Shown here piece by piece: positions 19,751 through 31,139 of a stretch of DNA of 64,000 bases. Each line of letters opens with the position of its first letter. Position 1 is the stretch's first letter. The notes under the pieces are model-generated. The model was not told the DNA's origin. It did no database searches and worked only from the letters and a program-made list of their open reading frames with translations. The stretch comes from Lotus japonicus (lineage: Eukaryota; Streptophyta; Magnoliopsida; Fabales; Fabaceae): NCBI RefSeq assembly GCF_012489685.1, contig NC_080046.1:35117176-35181175 (forward strand), written 5' to 3'. The position numbers and the translations under genes are program-made.

Positions 19751-20419
19751 ATGTCGATGGCCGACTGGTTCTCGACGGTCTCTCCCTCGGGGGGGATCAG
19801 ATATGAGTTGCTGGATAGGGATGCCCCCACCGCTTGGGTGATCGATGTGGCTGGTCACCGGGCGACGTATAGGGGAAGGGTCATGGAGGACCGGACGGAT
19901 GAGCGAGGACGCCTGACGAGCGGAGTGCTACGGCGTATGGAGCTGAGTTTTGACTTGCCGCCCTCAGTTCATTGTGGACCAGGCACTGGACATGCACCAC
20001 CTGCACCACCTCCGACTTCACCTTCTGTTGAGGAGGACCCAGAGGAGATCGAGCCTGCTGCTGCTGCTATATCTGTTGTGCCACCTCCGGCTACTGCCAT
20101 CGCTTCTACCGACGTGGCGTCGTCCTCTAGGCTCGTACAGTCGAGGAGGGAGTCTGTTGTCCCATCTGCCTCACGTCTCTTATCTTTCTCTTCACCGCAC
20201 GGCTACCGTGTGGACCCCTTGATGAGGGTGGAGGAGGAGGATGTTCTCACAGGAGAGGTGGATGTGGAGACCGGCTCGACTAGGGCGGTGCGCAGGACAG
20301 TGAGGAGGGAGGTTATGGACTTGGACACCGAGATGATTACGGTGGATTCCGACTCTGACTCCGAGAGCAGTGGGGAGAGCTACTCGCCGAGCAGCGATGA
20401 GGAGGAGGATGATTGGTGA
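19751..20419 (+). CDS. LTR-encoded protein (5' LTR copy), unknown function
   Basis: The ORF could start at 19,718, but ATG 19,751 (MSMADWF...) is preferred: the start codon follows a CTGCTGCCAG 3'-splice-site-like sequence, and homology to the ORF at 30,214 begins precisely there. The product is 222 residues. The N-terminal ~80 residues hold shared blocks (MSMADWF, PSGG, ELLD, AGHRA, VHCGPG). A proline/alanine/serine-rich middle follows, then an acidic tail with EMITVDSDSDSESSGE that resembles a SUMO-interacting motif. It is upstream of Gag in any genomic transcript and is repeated in the 3' LTR. No known domain was recognised. That it is expressed is inference. Confidence 0.65.
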   Translation: MSMADWFSTVSPSGGIRYELLDRDAPTAWVIDVAGHRATYRGRVMEDRTDERGRLTSGVLRRMELSFDLPPSVHCGPGTGHAPPAPPPTSPSVEEDPEEIEPAAAAISVVPPPATAIASTDVASSSRLVQSRRESVVPSASRLLSFSSPHGYRVDPLMRVEEEDVLTGEVDVETGSTRAVRRTVRREVMDLDTEMITVDSDSDSESSGESYSPSSDEEEDDW

Positions 20420-20891
20420 GCTGAGCTGGGAGGGTAGGTTAGGATTAGCGACATTTTTTGTGTAGAGCTCTGATCGTCAGTTTCTTGTTGGGACAGGGTA
20501 GGTTCCGATGTGTGGCTTTTTGTGTGGTTCTTTTGAGGAGGATCACAGAGAGTCTGTCGGAGTATAGGGGTCTTCCTTTCAGGCCATTTTTGAGTGCCGA
20601 CTTTCTCTTGGATAACTGTATTTTGATACTTTTACTCACAGTTCTGGTTTGTATATTTGCCTGCGGGCGTACTACTTTGGAGTCACTGCGGCTTCGCGTG
20701 ACATGGAGTGCAGCCGAGGCTGTACAGATGTATATATATTTGTATATCGGTTAGTTCAGTTGTTGGGTGTTGTCTCTACTTCTTTATCGCTTTGATTTAA
20801 AGGAAAGAAACGAAAAAAAATTTACCTGTTTTCCGCGTAAAGTTTATTTTTGGTTACTAAAGTGACACCTGGAAGTCGGGGTGTTACATTG

Positions 20892-20903
20892 TGGTATCAG
20901 AGC
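20892..20903 (+). other. Primer-binding site (tRNA-Met) of the chromovirus
   Basis: TGGTATCAGAGC, three bases after the 5' LTR end, is complementary to the initiator tRNA-Met 3' end. Confidence 0.9.
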
Positions 20904-21095
20904 TTAGTCGAGTCTTTTGGGAGTCTTTGGGGAATAGGTCTTCTGTGCTAGGTTGTGTGACTCTGCAAAGAGTGAAAATTGATTGTCTGCAGGACGATTT
21001 TTCGTTCTAATTGATTGCATGGTTGTTTAACCATATGTAATAGTTTGGTGCTATTCTACGATTAGGACTAACAGTTTTCTTGGGGCTAACAGACG

Positions 21096-23258
21096 ATGGT
21101 GAACACAAACCAGCTAGCAGAGATGATGGCCACTATGGCCCAGGCAATGACTAACCAAGCGAATGACAATGCTTTGAGACGTGCTGCGGAGGAAGCGCGT
21201 GATCAACACCAGCGTCAGAGGGAGGCGACTCTGGATCAGAACAGAGGGTTGAATGACTTCAGGAGACAGGATCCGCCTAAGTTTTCGGGAGGTACTGACC
21301 CGGACAAAGCGGAACTCTGGATAGAGGAGATTGAGAAGATCTTTGGAGTGTTACAGACTGCTGAGGGAGCCAAGGTGGGGCTGGCAACCTATCTGTTGTT
21401 GGGAGATGCTGAATACTGGTGGAGAGGCGCCAGAGGAATGATGGAGGCAAATCATGTGGAGGTGAACTGGAATTCTTTTCGAACAGCTTTTCTCGAGAAG
21501 TATTTCCCAGACAGTGCTCGTGACGAGCGTGAATCACAGTTTCTGACTCTGAAACAAGGAAGCATGACCATTCCGGAGTATGCTGCCAAGTTAGAGTCTC
21601 TGGCAAAGTACTTTCGGTTTTTCCGTGATCAAGTTGATGAACCCTACATGTGCAAGAGATTTGTGAGGGGATTGAGGCCTGATATTGAAGATTCGGTGAG
21701 ACCATTGGGGATCATGAGATTCCAGGCATTGGTTGAGAAGGCAACTGAGGTGGAATTGATGAAGAATCGGAGATACAACAGGGCTGGAACAGGAGGACCG
21801 GCGAGGTCGACACCACAGAGTTTTCAGGGAAAAGGGAGGTTTCAGGCGAGGAAGCCATATCAACGACCTGCGGGGAGAGGGTTTACCCCGGGATCTTACA
21901 AGCCGATGGCTGCTGCTACTTCTGGAGGGTCGGGAAGCCGTACCCCAAATCGTGAAGTGACTTGTTTCCGGTGTGGAGGAACGGGACACTATGCAAACAA
22001 TTGCACGAGGCCACCAAGATGCTACAATTGCAACAAATCTGGGCATCTGGCTACGGAATGCAAGGCACCGAAGGTTGAACCGGCTGTGAATGCTGTTAGT
22101 GGGAAGCGCCCAGTGGCTAAGGGAAGAGTGTATACAATGGATGGAGAAGAAGCTGAAGGAGCTGATGGGTTGATCAGAGGGGAATGTGAAATTGACGGTA
22201 ATCTTCTAACTGTACTCTTTGATTCTGGTGCAACTCATTCATTTGTCTCTAAGGATTGCGTATCAAGACTGCATCTGCCTATTACTACTTTGAGTTTTGA
22301 TCTTATGGTAACTACACCTGCTAGGACTCTAATTGCTAATGCCGCATGCATGCACTGTTCAGTAGTATATAAAGATAGAACTTTTCATGCCAACCTAGTA
22401 TGTCTACCCCTTAAAAACCTAGATGTAATCCTCGGGATGGATTGGTTATCCCACTACCATTGTCTTTTGGACTGTAGTCGAAAGAAAGTGGTGTTCCCAG
22501 ACTCGGATCTTTTCGAGTATCTTTCTATTAACCACATTAGTGCATCGTTGAGCGAGGGCACTCAGAAGTACTTTTCATTGCTAAGTCTGGAAGGGAAGAA
22601 GGAATCGGATATTCAAGGTATTCCGGTGGTTCGAGATTTTGCGGATGTTTTTCCTGGAGATGTACCTGGACTGCCGCCTGTACGCGATGTGGAGTTTGTG
22701 ATCGACATTGTACCCGGAACTGGACCGATTTCGATCGCACCTTACCGTATGGCACCTGCGGAGTTAGCGGAGTTGAAATCTCAGTTGGAGGATCTTTCGG
22801 CAAAAGGATTCATTCGACCAAGTGTTTCACCGTGGGGAGCGCCAGTGTTGTTAGTTAAGAAGAAAGACGGAAGGTCGAGATTATGTGTGGATTATCGACA
22901 ACTGAACAAGGCGACGATCAAGAACAGATACCCGTTGCCGAGGATAGATGATTTGATGGATCAATTACGAGGGGCTGCTGTATTTTCGAAGATAGATTTG
23001 AAATCAGGCTATCATCAGATCAGAGTGAAGACTGAGGATATACCGAAGACTGCATTCAGAACACGCTACGGACACTACGAGTACTTAGTGATGCCGTTTG
23101 GAGTGACAAATGCACCTGCTGTTTTCATGGATTACATGAACCGCATCTTTCATGAATTCTTAGATCGGTTTGTGGTGGTGTTTATTGATGATATACTGAT
23201 ATACTCGAAGGATGCAACGGAACATGAAGGACATTTGCGCAAGTTCTACAAGTGTTGA
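21096..23258 (+). CDS. Gag-Pol of the chromovirus, first part (Gag, PR, RT)
   Basis: From ATG 21,096, 720 codons. Retrotrans_gag domain at about codons 60-230 ([34 protein letters not shown]). Two CCHC knuckles follow ([14 protein letters not shown] and [14 protein letters not shown], about codons 290-325). Protease has [12 protein letters not shown] (about 375). RT has [32 protein letters not shown] and FIDDILIYS (about 560-705). Gag forms the particle; PR and RT process it and copy the RNA. The frame is lost near 23,243 by a one-base change and ends at a TGA at 23,256. The rest of Pol is in another frame. Tekay-type elements normally encode this as one continuous polyprotein. Confidence 0.9.
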   Translation: MVNTNQLAEMMATMAQAMTNQANDNALRRAAEEARDQHQRQREATLDQNRGLNDFRRQDPPKFSGGTDPDKAELWIEEIEKIFGVLQTAEGAKVGLATYLLLGDAEYWWRGARGMMEANHVEVNWNSFRTAFLEKYFPDSARDERESQFLTLKQGSMTIPEYAAKLESLAKYFRFFRDQVDEPYMCKRFVRGLRPDIEDSVRPLGIMRFQALVEKATEVELMKNRRYNRAGTGGPARSTPQSFQGKGRFQARKPYQRPAGRGFTPGSYKPMAAATSGGSGSRTPNREVTCFRCGGTGHYANNCTRPPRCYNCNKSGHLATECKAPKVEPAVNAVSGKRPVAKGRVYTMDGEEAEGADGLIRGECEIDGNLLTVLFDSGATHSFVSKDCVSRLHLPITTLSFDLMVTTPARTLIANAACMHCSVVYKDRTFHANLVCLPLKNLDVILGMDWLSHYHCLLDCSRKKVVFPDSDLFEYLSINHISASLSEGTQKYFSLLSLEGKKESDIQGIPVVRDFADVFPGDVPGLPPVRDVEFVIDIVPGTGPISIAPYRMAPAELAELKSQLEDLSAKGFIRPSVSPWGAPVLLVKKKDGRSRLCVDYRQLNKATIKNRYPLPRIDDLMDQLRGAAVFSKIDLKSGYHQIRVKTEDIPKTAFRTRYGHYEYLVMPFGVTNAPAVFMDYMNRIFHEFLDRFVVVFIDDILIYSKDATEHEGHLRKFYKC

Positions 23259-25513
23259 GAGAGAAGAAGCTGTATGCGAACCCTTCTAAGTGTGAATTTT
23301 GGCTGGAGAAAGTCAATTTCTTAGGCCACGTTATCTCAAAGGAAGGCATAGCTGTGGATCCGGCGAAAGTAGAGACTGTTTTGGCTTGGGAGCAACCGAA
23401 GACAGTGACAGAAATCAGAAGTTTTGTGGGTTTGGCTGGATACTATAGACGCTTCATTGAGGGATTTGCCAAGATCGTTGGACCTTTGACTCAACTAACG
23501 AGGAAGGATCAACCTTTTGCATGGACTGAGGCGTGTGAATCAAGTTTTCAGACTCTGAAGGAACGTTTGACGACGTCACCTGTGCTTATTTTGCCGCAAC
23601 CAGAAGAACCTTATGAAGTTTATTGTGATGCTTCGTATCAAGGCTTGGGATGTGTGCTGATGCAACATCGAAAAGTGGTGGCGTATGCTTCGAGACAGTT
23701 GAAGACGCATGAGAGGAACTATCCGACTCATGATTTGGAGTTAGCTGCCATTGTGTTTGCGCTGAAGATCTGGAGACATTACCTCTATGGTTGTACTTTC
23801 ACGATATTTAGCGATCACAAGAGCCTTAAATACTTGTTTGATCAGAAGGAGCTGAACATGAGGCAACGAAGATGGATGGAGTTCATCAAAGACTATGAGT
23901 TTACGTTGCAATATCACCCTGGGAAGGCGAATGTAGTTGCTGATGCTTTGAGCAGAAAGATGCATGTCTCGTCAATGATGGTTAAAGAGCTGGAGTTACT
24001 GGAACAATTTCGAGATATGAGTCTAGGTGTGACACCGTCTGAGGGAAAGTTGAAGTTCGGTATGATCAGAATTGCCAGTGGACTGATGGAAGAGATTAGA
24101 GAGCAACAACTACAAGATGAGTTTCTGCTGGAGAAGAGGAACTTAGTGATTCAAGGGAAAGACCCGGAATTCAAGATCGGAACTGACGATATCTTAAGAT
24201 GCAAGGACAGAGTGTGTGTACCCAATAATCCAGAATTGAGAAGGCTGATCATGGATGAAGGGCACAAGAGCAGATGGAGTATTCATCCGGGAATGACCAA
24301 GATGTATCAAGATTTGAAGCTGAATTTCTGGTGGCCAGGAATGAAGAAACAAGTGGCCGAGTATGTAGCTGCATGTTTGACTTGTCAGAAGGCCAAGGTA
24401 GAGCATCAAAGACCTGCTGGTATGCTACAGAGTTTAGACGTGCCAGAATGGAAATGGGATAGTATATCCATGGATTTTGTGGTGGCTTTGCCAAGAACAC
24501 AGAAGAGACACGATTCGATTTGGGTGATTGTAGATCGTTTGACCAAGTCAGCGCATTTTCTACCAGTGAGAACTACCTACAATGTGGAGAAGTTGGCCGA
24601 GATCTATGTGGCGGAGATTGTGAGACTACATGGAGTTCCGACAAGTATTGTGTCTGATCGGGATCCAAAGTTTACTTCGCACTTTTGGGGAGCTCTTCAT
24701 GATGCGTTAGGAACCAAGCTGAGGTTGAGTTCGGCGTATCATCCACAAACGGATGGGCAAACAGAGAGAACTATTCAGTCGCTAGAGGATCTACTACGGG
24801 CTTGTGTGCTAGATAACAGAGGAAGCTGGGATGATCTTCTGCCATTGGTTGAATTCACCTACAACAATAGTTTCCATGCGAGCATTGGGATGGCACCGTA
24901 TGAAGCTTTGTATGGTCGGAAGTGTAGGACACCTTTGTGTTGGTATCAAGATGGGGAGAGTTTGTTGATTGGGCCAGAAATGCTGCAACAGACGACTGAG
25001 AAGGTTAAGCAGATCAGAGAACAGATGAGGGCTTCACAGAGCAGACAGAAGAGCTATGCTGATCAGAGACGTAGAACCCTAGAGTTTGAGGAAGGTGACC
25101 ATGTGTTTCTACGAGTTACCCAGACTACGGGGGTTGGACGAGCTATTAAGTCAAGGAAACTTGCGCCAAAGTTTATTGGGCCTTATCAAATCACTCGACG
25201 TGTTGGACCAGTTGCGTATCAGATTGCACTACCGCCATTTCTTTCCAACATTCATGATGTATTTCATGTGTCGCAGTTGAGGAAGTACATTCCAGACCCG
25301 ACTCATGTGATCGTGCCAGACAACGTTGAACTGAAGGATGATTTGACCTTTGAGGCACCGCCAGTGAGTATTGGGGATAGGAGAGTGAAACAGCTGAGGG
25401 GAAAGCAGATTCCGTTGGTAAAGGTGATATGGAACAAGGATACGGGGGATGCTACATGGGAATTGGAAGATAAGATTAAGGAATTGTACCCCGGACTTTT
25501 TGCTGAACTCTGA
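23252..25513 (+). CDS. Pol of the chromovirus, second part (RNase H, integrase, chromodomain)
   Basis: 753 codons, continuing Pol after the frame break, so its ATG is not a natural start. It holds the RT thumb ([18 protein letters not shown]), RNase H with [10 protein letters not shown] and VVADALSRK, and an integrase zinc domain ([12 protein letters not shown]... CLTCQKAK). The integrase catalytic core has D in SMDFV, D in [10 protein letters not shown] and E in [12 protein letters not shown]-terminal end with [16 protein letters not shown] resembles the chromodomain of the Tekay/Del clade, thought to steer integration toward heterochromatin. Insertion into another LTR fits that habit. All expected domains are visible. 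Confidence 0.9.
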   Translation: MLREKKLYANPSKCEFWLEKVNFLGHVISKEGIAVDPAKVETVLAWEQPKTVTEIRSFVGLAGYYRRFIEGFAKIVGPLTQLTRKDQPFAWTEACESSFQTLKERLTTSPVLILPQPEEPYEVYCDASYQGLGCVLMQHRKVVAYASRQLKTHERNYPTHDLELAAIVFALKIWRHYLYGCTFTIFSDHKSLKYLFDQKELNMRQRRWMEFIKDYEFTLQYHPGKANVVADALSRKMHVSSMMVKELELLEQFRDMSLGVTPSEGKLKFGMIRIASGLMEEIREQQLQDEFLLEKRNLVIQGKDPEFKIGTDDILRCKDRVCVPNNPELRRLIMDEGHKSRWSIHPGMTKMYQDLKLNFWWPGMKKQVAEYVAACLTCQKAKVEHQRPAGMLQSLDVPEWKWDSISMDFVVALPRTQKRHDSIWVIVDRLTKSAHFLPVRTTYNVEKLAEIYVAEIVRLHGVPTSIVSDRDPKFTSHFWGALHDALGTKLRLSSAYHPQTDGQTERTIQSLEDLLRACVLDNRGSWDDLLPLVEFTYNNSFHASIGMAPYEALYGRKCRTPLCWYQDGESLLIGPEMLQQTTEKVKQIREQMRASQSRQKSYADQRRRTLEFEEGDHVFLRVTQTTGVGRAIKSRKLAPKFIGPYQITRRVGPVAYQIALPPFLSNIHDVFHVSQLRKYIPDPTHVIVPDNVELKDDLTFEAPPVSIGDRRVKQLRGKQIPLVKVIWNKDTGDATWELEDKIKELYPGLFAEL

Positions 25514-25538
25514 GTTTCGAGGACGAAACTTTCTTTTT

Positions 25539-25547
25539 GGAGGGGAG
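25539..25547 (+). other. Polypurine tract of the chromovirus
   Basis: GGAGGGGAG, three bases before the 3' LTR, is the plus-strand primer site. Confidence 0.8.
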
Positions 25548-27642
25548 TATTGTAAGACCTGAATTTTCAGAACAAGCTAGTTTCCGACTCACGCGTAGGA
25601 TCAGTGTAAGCGTGACAGGAGTTTGATATTTGAGGAAGATTAATGAAGAAGAAAGTTCAGGAATTGCTTGAGGAATGTTGCGTAGTTGTTTTCGGTGTTA
25701 GTGCGAGTCGTCTGCACACTTGCCTTAGGGCGAGCGTGTCCAGAATAGGCTATTTCGCTCTTAAAGCAACGTTTTGAGTGAGATTTCGAACTCTCGGAAA
25801 ATTTAAAGTTTCTCTTTATTTTTCCATCGACCAGCGTTTCATTTCGGAACTCTGGACTGTACGCACGATAGGTTTCACTTTTCGGATGTCCGCCGACGCT
25901 AATTTCTTTGCTTCGAAACCCTATTTTCGAGCAATGGATGAAGACTTTTTCTATTCGGGACTTCTAACGAAGATTCCGTCCGCGTTGCCAGACTTGTTTC
26001 GACGTTTCCAATCTTTCTTCAGTTGGAAGTTTTGTCGTTTGAGCATCACAGCAAAAAGTAGTTTTTCGGGGCAGATTAACCGACACCGCTTTTGAGTTTT
26101 TCGATATCGTTTTTCCCAAATCCTAGATTTTTGTTTTGAGTTCTGGAATTATGACGCTAGAATCTCTCTTAGAATTCCATGGTGATCGTGCTGCAAAAAT
26201 CGGAATCGCGAAATTTTCATTTTCCCGCGATTTCGCCCGCCTATAAATAGGCGAAAAAGCTAATATCCTCTTCATTTTCACCATTTTGGCCGAGATTGTG
26301 GAGAGCTTGGGGGGAGAAGGAGAATTCGCGAAACCTTGACCAATCTTCGTGCAGTTCGTCCCTACTTATAGGTATCGAGGTAACTATCATGAATCCTGCC
26401 TCTGATTGTTGTTTCTGTTGCGTTTCTGAAGCCGTTTCTGTGCTCTAAGTTTTGAGCTTTTTCTAAAATTGTCCGATTTCTCTGATTTCTCGCTTGGGTT
26501 ATGTTCCTTATGTTCCCCTGAGTCTAAAACCTCTGTCAGTAAACTCTGATTTCGATTCAGTTGTCCAGGATCTGAAAAATTGACTCAAAACTCTTTTTGT
26601 CTCACATTTCGAAACTTTATTGTCGTAAAGCTATAATCTGACTTCGTGCCTTTAGGATTTGTTGTCACGGATGTCATGAGGATCGTTGCTGTCAAATTTG
26701 TTTTCAGAACTGATAACTTTGAAGTTTTGAGCCTTTATTTTGGACCAAAATGCCCCTGCGTAGTCGTATTTCGGCCCGATTGTCCGAAAATTGTTCTGAC
26801 AGTTTCTTTGCCTTAGTTTTACCCTAAAACTACCTTGTAAACTGATTTGATCGAAGAAAAAGAGCCGAAGCCCTTTTCTCCTTAGGGCCGTGGGTTTTCC
26901 TAAGGGGAGGGGAGTTTTTCGTTTTCGAAAACTTGTCCTTTCGTACACGTTTGTCGTATTCTGAAGCTTTGATGCTTTGTCTATCGTTTATGTATTGTTT
27001 TGCGATCGAACTAATCGATTTTGTGTGAATTCTGCTTTGTTTTTCTCCGAGGTTCAGTTGAAGGAACTTTGGAAGTTTCAAGGCATTCCTGTGAAGGAGA
27101 TTTGATTTGCGAAGCTGGATCAGCTCGAGGTTAGGGCAACTTACATATATATTAGCTATGAATGCATGATAGGCGTCGATCAATTCGACTTATGCTTTAC
27201 TTTGATGTTGATTATGTTGATGAACTGATGTTGTGCTTTGTTGGATTGTGCGTTTTGACGCGACTTCGGAGTGGAGATTCATTGATCTGGTGATCTTTGA
27301 TGTTTCGGGTTGGATGAACAACCCTAGGCAAGTTCAAACGAGGGGTTTGAGACTTAGCCACTTGCTGGTATTTGTTGGAATTCTTAGACTTTCCCCGGAA
27401 AACTTCTTTTGGGTGGTTGGTTTTCGGAAAACCTAGAATGAATAGAATTTTGTAAACTAAAGACTTGGGAAACCTAGATTTTGAGAAATAAACTCATAAC
27501 CTGACTAATCTGAACTGAAATCATTTTTTTATTAACGTTTAAGTATAGGAAAACTGAAGGGGAAAATATTTACGAAAGACGGGGAAAAGTCGACCTTTGT
27601 TGTGAGTTATTGGAATTGGGGAAAGCCACCAAGGTGAGCTAT

Positions 27643-28122
27643 GGTGATGACTGAAAGTCACCGAGTACTTTACGTACTCTTGTTGATGGGGTTGTGTTGT
27701 ATTGACCGACATTAATCCCTTGGGTTCTCTTGTTGTTGGAGCGGTGTTGTATTGACCGACACTTACTCCGAGTTGTGTTGTATTGACCGACACTAACTCA
27801 TGGGTTTGTTGAGATTGGGTTGTGAGCTAAACACTTTCGTGGTAAGGACGATTCGTTGTTTGGCTAACCACGTTGCATTCAATCGGGTGAATAACGGGAA
27901 TGGTTCACCTGTGCATATCATGGTGAATAACGGGAATGGTTCACCTTGCATTAATGATGAATAACGGGAATGGTTCATCATTCGGTGAATAACGGGAATG
28001 GTTCACCAAGGATGAATAACGGGAATGGTTCATCCAGGATGGATTTCATCCAGGATGGATAACGGGAATGGTCCATCCATAGTGAAAATGCTTCACTTGT
28101 GGCGAACGGGAACGCGTCACAA
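27643..28122 (+). repeat. Hairpin arrays in the 3' LTR
   Basis: The exact counterparts, 8,609 bp downstream, of the two hairpin clusters at 19,034-19,190 and 19,277-19,513. Confidence 0.85.
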
Positions 28123-28359
28123 ATCCGGATTCATATTGTGCATTTCACGCATACATTCATGCTGACTGAGACTGTGTGCTGTTTGTTTATTGAAGTAATG
28201 TTAGAGCCATAACATGCTAGGATTATTTATATGCTTATATAACAACTTATATATATACCCTGTCACATGTTGTGTGTATATGTACTTATTGCTGTGAGTT
28301 GACCCTAGCGCCTTGGCTTTGTCTGTATGTTTGTCTTTGGGCGGTCGGCCTGCTGCCAG

Positions 28360-29028
28360 ATGTCGATGGCCGACTGGTTCTCGACGGTCTCTCCCTCGGG
28401 GGGGATCAGATATGAGTTGCTGGATAGGGATGCCCCCACCGCTTGGGTGATCGATGTGGCTGGTCACCGGGCGACGTATAGGGGAAGGGTCATGGAGGAC
28501 CGGACGGATGAGCGAGGACGCCTGACGAGCGGAGTGCTACGGCGTATGGAGCTGAGTTTTGACTTGCCGCCCTCAGTTCATTGTGGACCAGGCACTGGAC
28601 ATGCACCACCTGCACCACCTCCGACTTCACCTTCTGTTGAGGAGGACCCAGAGGAGATCGAGCCTGCTGCTGCTGCTATATCTGTTGTGCCACCTCCGGC
28701 TACTGCCATCGCTTCTACCGACGTGGCGTCGTCCTCTAGGCTCGTACAGTCGAGGAGGGAGTCTGTTGTCCCATCTGCCTCACGTCTCTTATCTTTCTCT
28801 TCACCGCACGGCTACCGTGTGGACCCCTTGATGAGGGTGGAGGAGGAGGATGTTCTCACAGGAGAGGTGGATGTGGAGACCGGCTCGACTAGGGCGGTGC
28901 GCAGGACAGTGAGGAGGGAGGTTATGGACTTGGACACCGAGATGATTACGGTGGATTCCGACTCTGACTCCGAGAGCAGTGGGGAGAGCTACTCGCCGAG
29001 CAGCGATGAGGAGGAGGATGATTGGTGA
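28360..29028 (+). CDS. LTR-encoded protein (3' LTR copy)
   Basis: Identical in translation to the ORF at 19,751-20,419, again directly preceded by CTGCTGCCAG. A transcript starting at the 3' LTR TATA box (26,240) would carry this ORF without Gag-Pol, so the copy could act as a separate gene. No function is assigned. Confidence 0.6.
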   Translation: MSMADWFSTVSPSGGIRYELLDRDAPTAWVIDVAGHRATYRGRVMEDRTDERGRLTSGVLRRMELSFDLPPSVHCGPGTGHAPPAPPPTSPSVEEDPEEIEPAAAAISVVPPPATAIASTDVASSSRLVQSRRESVVPSASRLLSFSSPHGYRVDPLMRVEEEDVLTGEVDVETGSTRAVRRTVRREVMDLDTEMITVDSDSDSESSGESYSPSSDEEEDDW

Positions 29029-29497
29029 GCTGAGCTGGGAGGGTAGGTTAGGATTAGCGACATTTTTTGTGTAGAGCTCTGATCGTCAGTTTCTTGTTGG
29101 GACAGGGTAGGTTCCGATGTGTGGCTTTTTGTGTGGTTCTTTTGAGGAGGATCACAGAGAGTCTGTCGGAGTATAGGGGTCTTCCTTTCAGGCCATTTTT
29201 GAGTGCCGACTTTCTCTTGGATAACTGTATTTTGATACTTTTACTCACAGTTCTGGTTTGTATATTTGCCTGCGGGCGTACTACTTTGGAGTCACTGCGG
29301 CTTCGCGTGACATGGAGTGCAGCCGAGGCTGTACAGATGTATATATATTTGTATATCGGTTAGTTCAGTTGTTGGGTGTTGTCTCTACTTCTTTATCGCT
29401 TTGATTTAAAGGAAAGAAACGAAAAAAAATTTACCTGTTTTCCGCGTAAAGTTTATTTTTGGTTACTAAAGTGACACCTGGAAGTCGGGGTGTTACA

Positions 29498-31139
29498 GGA
29501 TGGAGATGAATCGGATGATTCGAGAAATCATCATGAGATACTTTTTATAATTAATTGTCTTTAATTTTGTCGCTGAATCGACATTTACCTTAGGGTATTC
29601 TTTTTAGAGACAATAAGTTAGCTAGAACACGTGACGACGTGACGAGTGAGGTCGGAGACGTTGTTTGGCTAATCACTTTGCATTCATGCACTCATTTTGA
29701 GGTTAATACACGGTGGGATGCCGGACCTCGGTGGATTCCAAAATGGTCATAAGACCCGGATTTCCACATAAGAACACTGCGGCGATTCTTAGTAGTAGAC
29801 GGAAATGGCAGGCCTGCGGGTTTACTGCTGATCTGACTACATTTTGTTTGGTATAAGAGACGCCCGAGCAGAAATGGTCCCACCGTGGCTGGTGTTAGGG
29901 CTGACTCGTTGGTGCCCATCCCTCTGGATTGCATCTTGTTCCTTTGCATTTGCATTTCATGCACCATTCATGCTGATTTAGTTGCTGATTGTATTTGTTA
30001 CCTGTTAACGCTGTTTGAGATATGTTAATTGCCAGCAAATGTTATTTATTCTTATTTGGCAGGATATGCAAATTATAATGTTGTCATTCATAACTAAGCC
30101 TATGTGGCTACTACTTAAACTTTGCCTATTGGATGTACTATTATGTAATTCTTTGAGTTGACCCTTGCGCGTGCTACCTGTGTATGGGGGGCTATGTATG
30201 CCTTTTTTGTCAGATGTCGATGGCCGACTGGTTCGAGATGGTCGTCCCTTCGGGGGGGACCAGGTTTGAGTTGCTGGATACAGACACCCCGGGCTCTTGG
30301 GTGGTCGACCCCGCCGGTCACCGAGCTATTTACACGGGGCGAATAATGGAGGACCACGTTGACCGAATGGGAAACCTGACGCAAGGAGTCTTGAGACGCC
30401 ACACCGTTAGCTTCAACCTACCACCGGGCGTGCACTGTGGCCCTGGAGTTGTAGTACCACCGCCATCGTCGCCTGAGGACGAGGAGGACCCTTCGGAGGA
30501 GTTGCCTGTAGGAGGGACTTCATCTGAGTCTAGCTCACCCACCGTCGCGGCTGCTATTGTTTCGGGATCGGGTGTAGTACCCGTGGTACCCGCTGTGAGG
30601 ACCGTCACAGTCATTGACCTGATCGTCTTGGATTCAGATTCAGACGATGACCATGGTGATGCGTAGCTGGGAGTTGTGTGTAGTACTCCTCTAGTCGGGA
30701 TTAGGGTAGGAGTAGCGTCGTGGCTCTGATCTTCAGTTTTTCTCATTTTGGGGCAGGGTAGGTCCCCAACCTTTAGCTTTTTGTGTGGTTCTCTTTACGG
30801 GAGTCACAGGGAGTTGGTCGGATTAGGAGGTCTTCGGGCTGTTTTGAGCTGACCTACTTTCTTTTTGGAGGACTGTATTCAGAATACTGACCTTATATTT
30901 TGTTTCTGTACATATTGCCGGCAGGCACTACTTACCCGTCACTGGAGGTTACTCGTGACGTGGCATGCTGTTTACTGTGGGGACTGTAAATATATTTGTT
31001 TATCTTCCGTCGATACGTCTTTGAATTCGACAAGTCTTTTATTTACTTGAAACAAATATCGAAAAAAAATATTCACGTTTTTCCGCCTTTATTTTCTTTT
31101 TGGTTACTAAAGTGACGCCACCGAGATCGGGGTGTTACA
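29498..31139 (+). mobile_element. Solo LTR of a long-LTR chromovirus, right part
   Basis: The solo LTR resumes after the second GGATG copy and ends GATCGGGGTGTTACA, followed by GGGAG. It includes a stem-loop at 29,514-29,532 and the ORF at 30,214-30,666. The stretch before the end (TTTTTGGTTACTAAAGTGAC) is nearly the same as in the nested LTR. Confidence 0.85.
30214..30666 (+). CDS. LTR-encoded protein homologue in the solo LTR
   Basis: The start ATG 30,214 is preceded by CCTTTTTTGTCAG, a good 3'-splice-site-like sequence. The product is 150 residues. It aligns with the nested element's protein over the first ~80 residues (MSMADWF, PSGGTRFELLD, AGHRAIYTGRIMEDH, GVLRR, LPPGVHCGPG). It ends with VTVIDLIVLDSDSDDDHGDA, a hydrophobic run followed by acidic/Ser residues, as in SUMO-interacting motifs. 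The middle is shorter and differs. The frame is open although the LTR is diverged and solo, which hints at selection on the protein while the family was active. Confidence 0.65.
   Translation: MSMADWFEMVVPSGGTRFELLDTDTPGSWVVDPAGHRAIYTGRIMEDHVDRMGNLTQGVLRRHTVSFNLPPGVHCGPGVVVPPPSSPEDEEDPSEELPVGGTSSESSSPTVAAAIVSGSGVVPVVPAVRTVTVIDLIVLDSDSDDDHGDA

Larger units (their letters stand above)
16942..20888 (+). repeat. 5' LTR of the chromovirus
   Basis: TG...CA ends and an offset of exactly 8,609 bp to the 3' LTR. Contents: U3 to about 17,630, TATA at 17,631, a candidate 5' splice site near 17,770, hairpin arrays at 19,034-19,513, and an ORF at 19,751-20,419. Confidence 0.93.
16942..29497 (+). mobile_element. 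Complete Tekay/Del-type chromovirus (Ty3/Gypsy), very recent insertion
   Basis: The 12,556-bp element has two 3,947-bp LTRs (16,942-20,888 and 25,551-29,497) starting TGTAAGACC and ending GGGGTGTTACA. A 5-bp target duplication GGATG lies at 16,937-16,941 and 29,498-29,502. All translations I compared between the two LTRs are identical, which implies almost no time since insertion. PBS, Gag with two zinc knuckles, PR, RT, RNase H, integrase and a C-terminal chromodomain-like region follow in order. Only one coding break is evident (near 23,243). It is inserted in the solo LTR of a related family. Confidence 0.93.
25551..29497 (+). repeat. 3' LTR of the chromovirus
   Basis: Same length as the 5' LTR, and every translation I compared is identical. 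It includes the TATA box at 26,240 and hairpin arrays at 27,643-27,799 and 27,886-28,122. Confidence 0.93.
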
